A stretch of 64,000 nt of DNA from Zopfochytrium polystomum (taxonomy: Eukaryota; Chytridiomycota; Chytridiomycetes; Chytridiales; Chytridiaceae): positions 310,001 to 374,000 of the forward strand of contig JAIVFJ010000013.1 of the NCBI GenBank assembly GCA_025765615.1. Reading direction: 5' to 3'. The translations under genes and the position numbers were made by a program. Position 1 is the stretch's first letter. Each line of letters starts with the position of its first letter. A model generated the notes under the pieces. The model was not told the origin of the DNA and did not search any database. It saw only the letters and a program-made list of their open reading frames with translations. This document shows, one piece after another, positions 62,310 to 64,000 of this stretch.

Positions 62310-64000
62310 CTACTGCGGAAGGAACTTGTACGGGTTCAAGATTCCCTTTGGATCCCACAGTGCCTTGAGAGCTTTCATCGCCTGCACGCACTCTTCGCTC
62401 TTCGAGTACCCGATGTAAGGGGCCTGTATTTGTGGGGCGTTTCGGTTGGGGAATGGTTAAGCATGGAAGAAGGAAAGACAAGGGCAGGAGAAACGTCCGA
62501 AACGAGCCAGCAAAAAAGGCAGGAAAGCGGAAGATGAAATTCCCTTCCCCCTCGCGAACCATCAAAACCCGACACACATTCTCATACCTTTGCGAGTCCC
62601 AGCCCGTGCTCGGCCGAGATGGACCCGTTCCGCTCCTTGACCAGCTCGTACAGGTACGGCTCGACCTCGGCGAGCACGCGGTCGTCCCAGGCCGCGCCGG
62701 TGACGTTCAAGTGCAAGTTACCGTCGCCCATGTGTCCGAACCCGACGACGACGCCCTCGCGGCCGGAGCCCGGGCCGTAGAGGCCCTTTTCGGCGAGGCG
62801 GCCGCGGATGGCCTCGACGCACTCGTACAGCACGGACACGGGCATCGACACGTCGTACTTGAGGTTGCCGCCGCGGCCGTCCTTGGAGCACGCCTCGGTG
62901 ATGGACTCGCGCAGGCTCCACATGGCCGCCTGCTGCGCCTCGCTCTCCGCCAGCGCCCCCGTTGCCACCAAGCCGCCGTCCAGCAACCGCTCCAGGAACG
63001 CGCCAAGCTTCTCAGAGTCGTGGTCTTTGTTGGAGCCGGCGGTCTCGATCAGGACGTAGAACGGGTGCGTCTGCCGCAGCTCGCCCGGCGACGAGAACGG
63101 GTCGCGCGCGCTGGCGTGGTGCTTGAAGACGAGGTCGCTGGCGGACCCGTCCCAGAACTCGAACGCGGACAGGATTTCGTTCAGCTCCGTTTTGGCTTGG
63201 GAGAACACTTTGAGGACAGATGGGAACGAGTCGGTCGCGAGGACGGCTTGTTGTCATTTGTGGTTTAATTTTTGCATAGACGCGTTTGAATGTGTGGTGG
63301 GATGGAATGAATTATTGTGGTAAGAGAGTTGCCGCGTGACGTTACAGATTCAAAAAATCAAAAGAGGTCTCTAACGGACTCACCGACGTTGACCGACGTA
63401 GGGCGCCTCGGGGCGAGGATGGAAACGGAGCTGACAACGCCAAGGGTGCCCTCTCCGCCAATAAAGAGGTGCTTCAGGTCAAAGCCGGTGTTGTCCTTTC
63501 GGAGCGGTTGGCCGAGCTGAAGAATTCTTCCGTCAGCCGTGACCACCTCCATCGACAGCACGGTGCCGTGAAGAGAGCCATAACGAATGAGGCGAAGGCC
63601 GCCAGCGTTGGTGGAAACGTTGCCGCCAATCTGGCAAGAGCCTTTGGCACCAAGGTCTTGGTTTTGAAGAGGGGACGGCGCCATATTAGAAAGCACGCGT
63701 GCTGATCGAGGGATAACATTCGCGCCGCATGCCCACCGCGCCAAACGCGCTCACTCAAACAACTCACCCAGCGGCATCATGAACCCTTTTTCGCCGAGCC
63801 ACTTGTCCAAGACTTCGAGCACGCAGCCGGCCTGGCAGGTGAGAATGCCCGAGACCTCGTCGAAGGACTGGATCGAGTTCATGCTCGAGGTGGAGAGCAC
63901 GACTTCGTCAAAGACGGGCACGCTTCCGCCGACGAGGCCCGTGTTGCCACCCTGCGGAACGACGGCGATGCCGCGCTCGTTGCAGTACTTGAGGATCGCG
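62310..64000 (-). CDS. D-2-hydroxyglutarate / D-lactate dehydrogenase, FAD-dependent (5' end outside window)
   Basis: Exons seen: 63768-64000+ (continues past the edge), 63384-63656, 62588-63246, 62310-62423. The FAD-binding domain has [20 protein letters not shown] (PCMH-type signature), [34 protein letters not shown]. The C-terminal FAD-oxidase domain has [29 protein letters not shown] and [13 protein letters not shown], with the His and Glu that bind the metal. It ends [21 protein letters not shown]-type and SAEHG motifs are shared by D-2-hydroxyglutarate dehydrogenase and mitochondrial D-lactate dehydrogenases; spacing and the FEFWDG segment fit the former better. The N-terminal targeting sequence is not in the window. 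Confidence 0.9.

Overview
The window is nuclear DNA from a eukaryote. Genes carry many short GT-AG introns, several coding exons are only 14-50 nt, and core eukaryotic genes are present (U1A/U2B'', TVP23, BAP31, DCAF11, PRIMPOL, WDR44, glucose-6-phosphate isomerase). A secreted catalase-peroxidase, a TVP23 homologue and a CBS-PB1 protein beside an STK32-type kinase suggest an early-diverging (zoosporic, chytrid-like) fungus. That placement is inference, not proof. Exon boundaries were set by hand from reading frame, splice sites and family resemblance; expect errors of 1-2 bases in places.

0-36.3 kb is a dense gene block. In order: CBS-PB1 membrane protein (+), a small leucine-zipper protein (+), TVP23 (+), U1A/U2B'' (-), DCAF11 (+), an auxin-efflux-carrier-family transporter (-), a secreted KatG (-), a DHX57-type RNA helicase (-), PRIMPOL (-), a TBC RabGAP (+), an STK32-like kinase (-), an unrecognised propeller-like protein (-) and a coiled-coil protein (+). 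Several neighbours are head-to-head with under 200 bp between start codons.

36.3-50.9 kb is a repeat island with lower GC. It holds tRNA-derived SINE-like units, a broken Tc1/mariner transposase, a decayed Copia fragment followed by an LTR-like segment, decayed Gag-like stretches, an intact 808-codon Gag with a CCHC knuckle on the minus strand, and a retropepsin-like ORF on the plus strand that begins at the same CATG. The LTR-like segment carries a textbook array of heat-shock elements ahead of a TATA box, which is the most striking finding here.

50.9-64 kb returns to genes: BAP31-like (-), glucose-6-phosphate isomerase (+), a large intronless WDR44-type WD-repeat protein with a C-terminal zinc ribbon (+), and the 3' part of a D-2-hydroxyglutarate/D-lactate dehydrogenase (-) that runs off the right edge. 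Many microsatellites flank these genes. No rRNA, CRISPR array or bacterial-style operon was seen.
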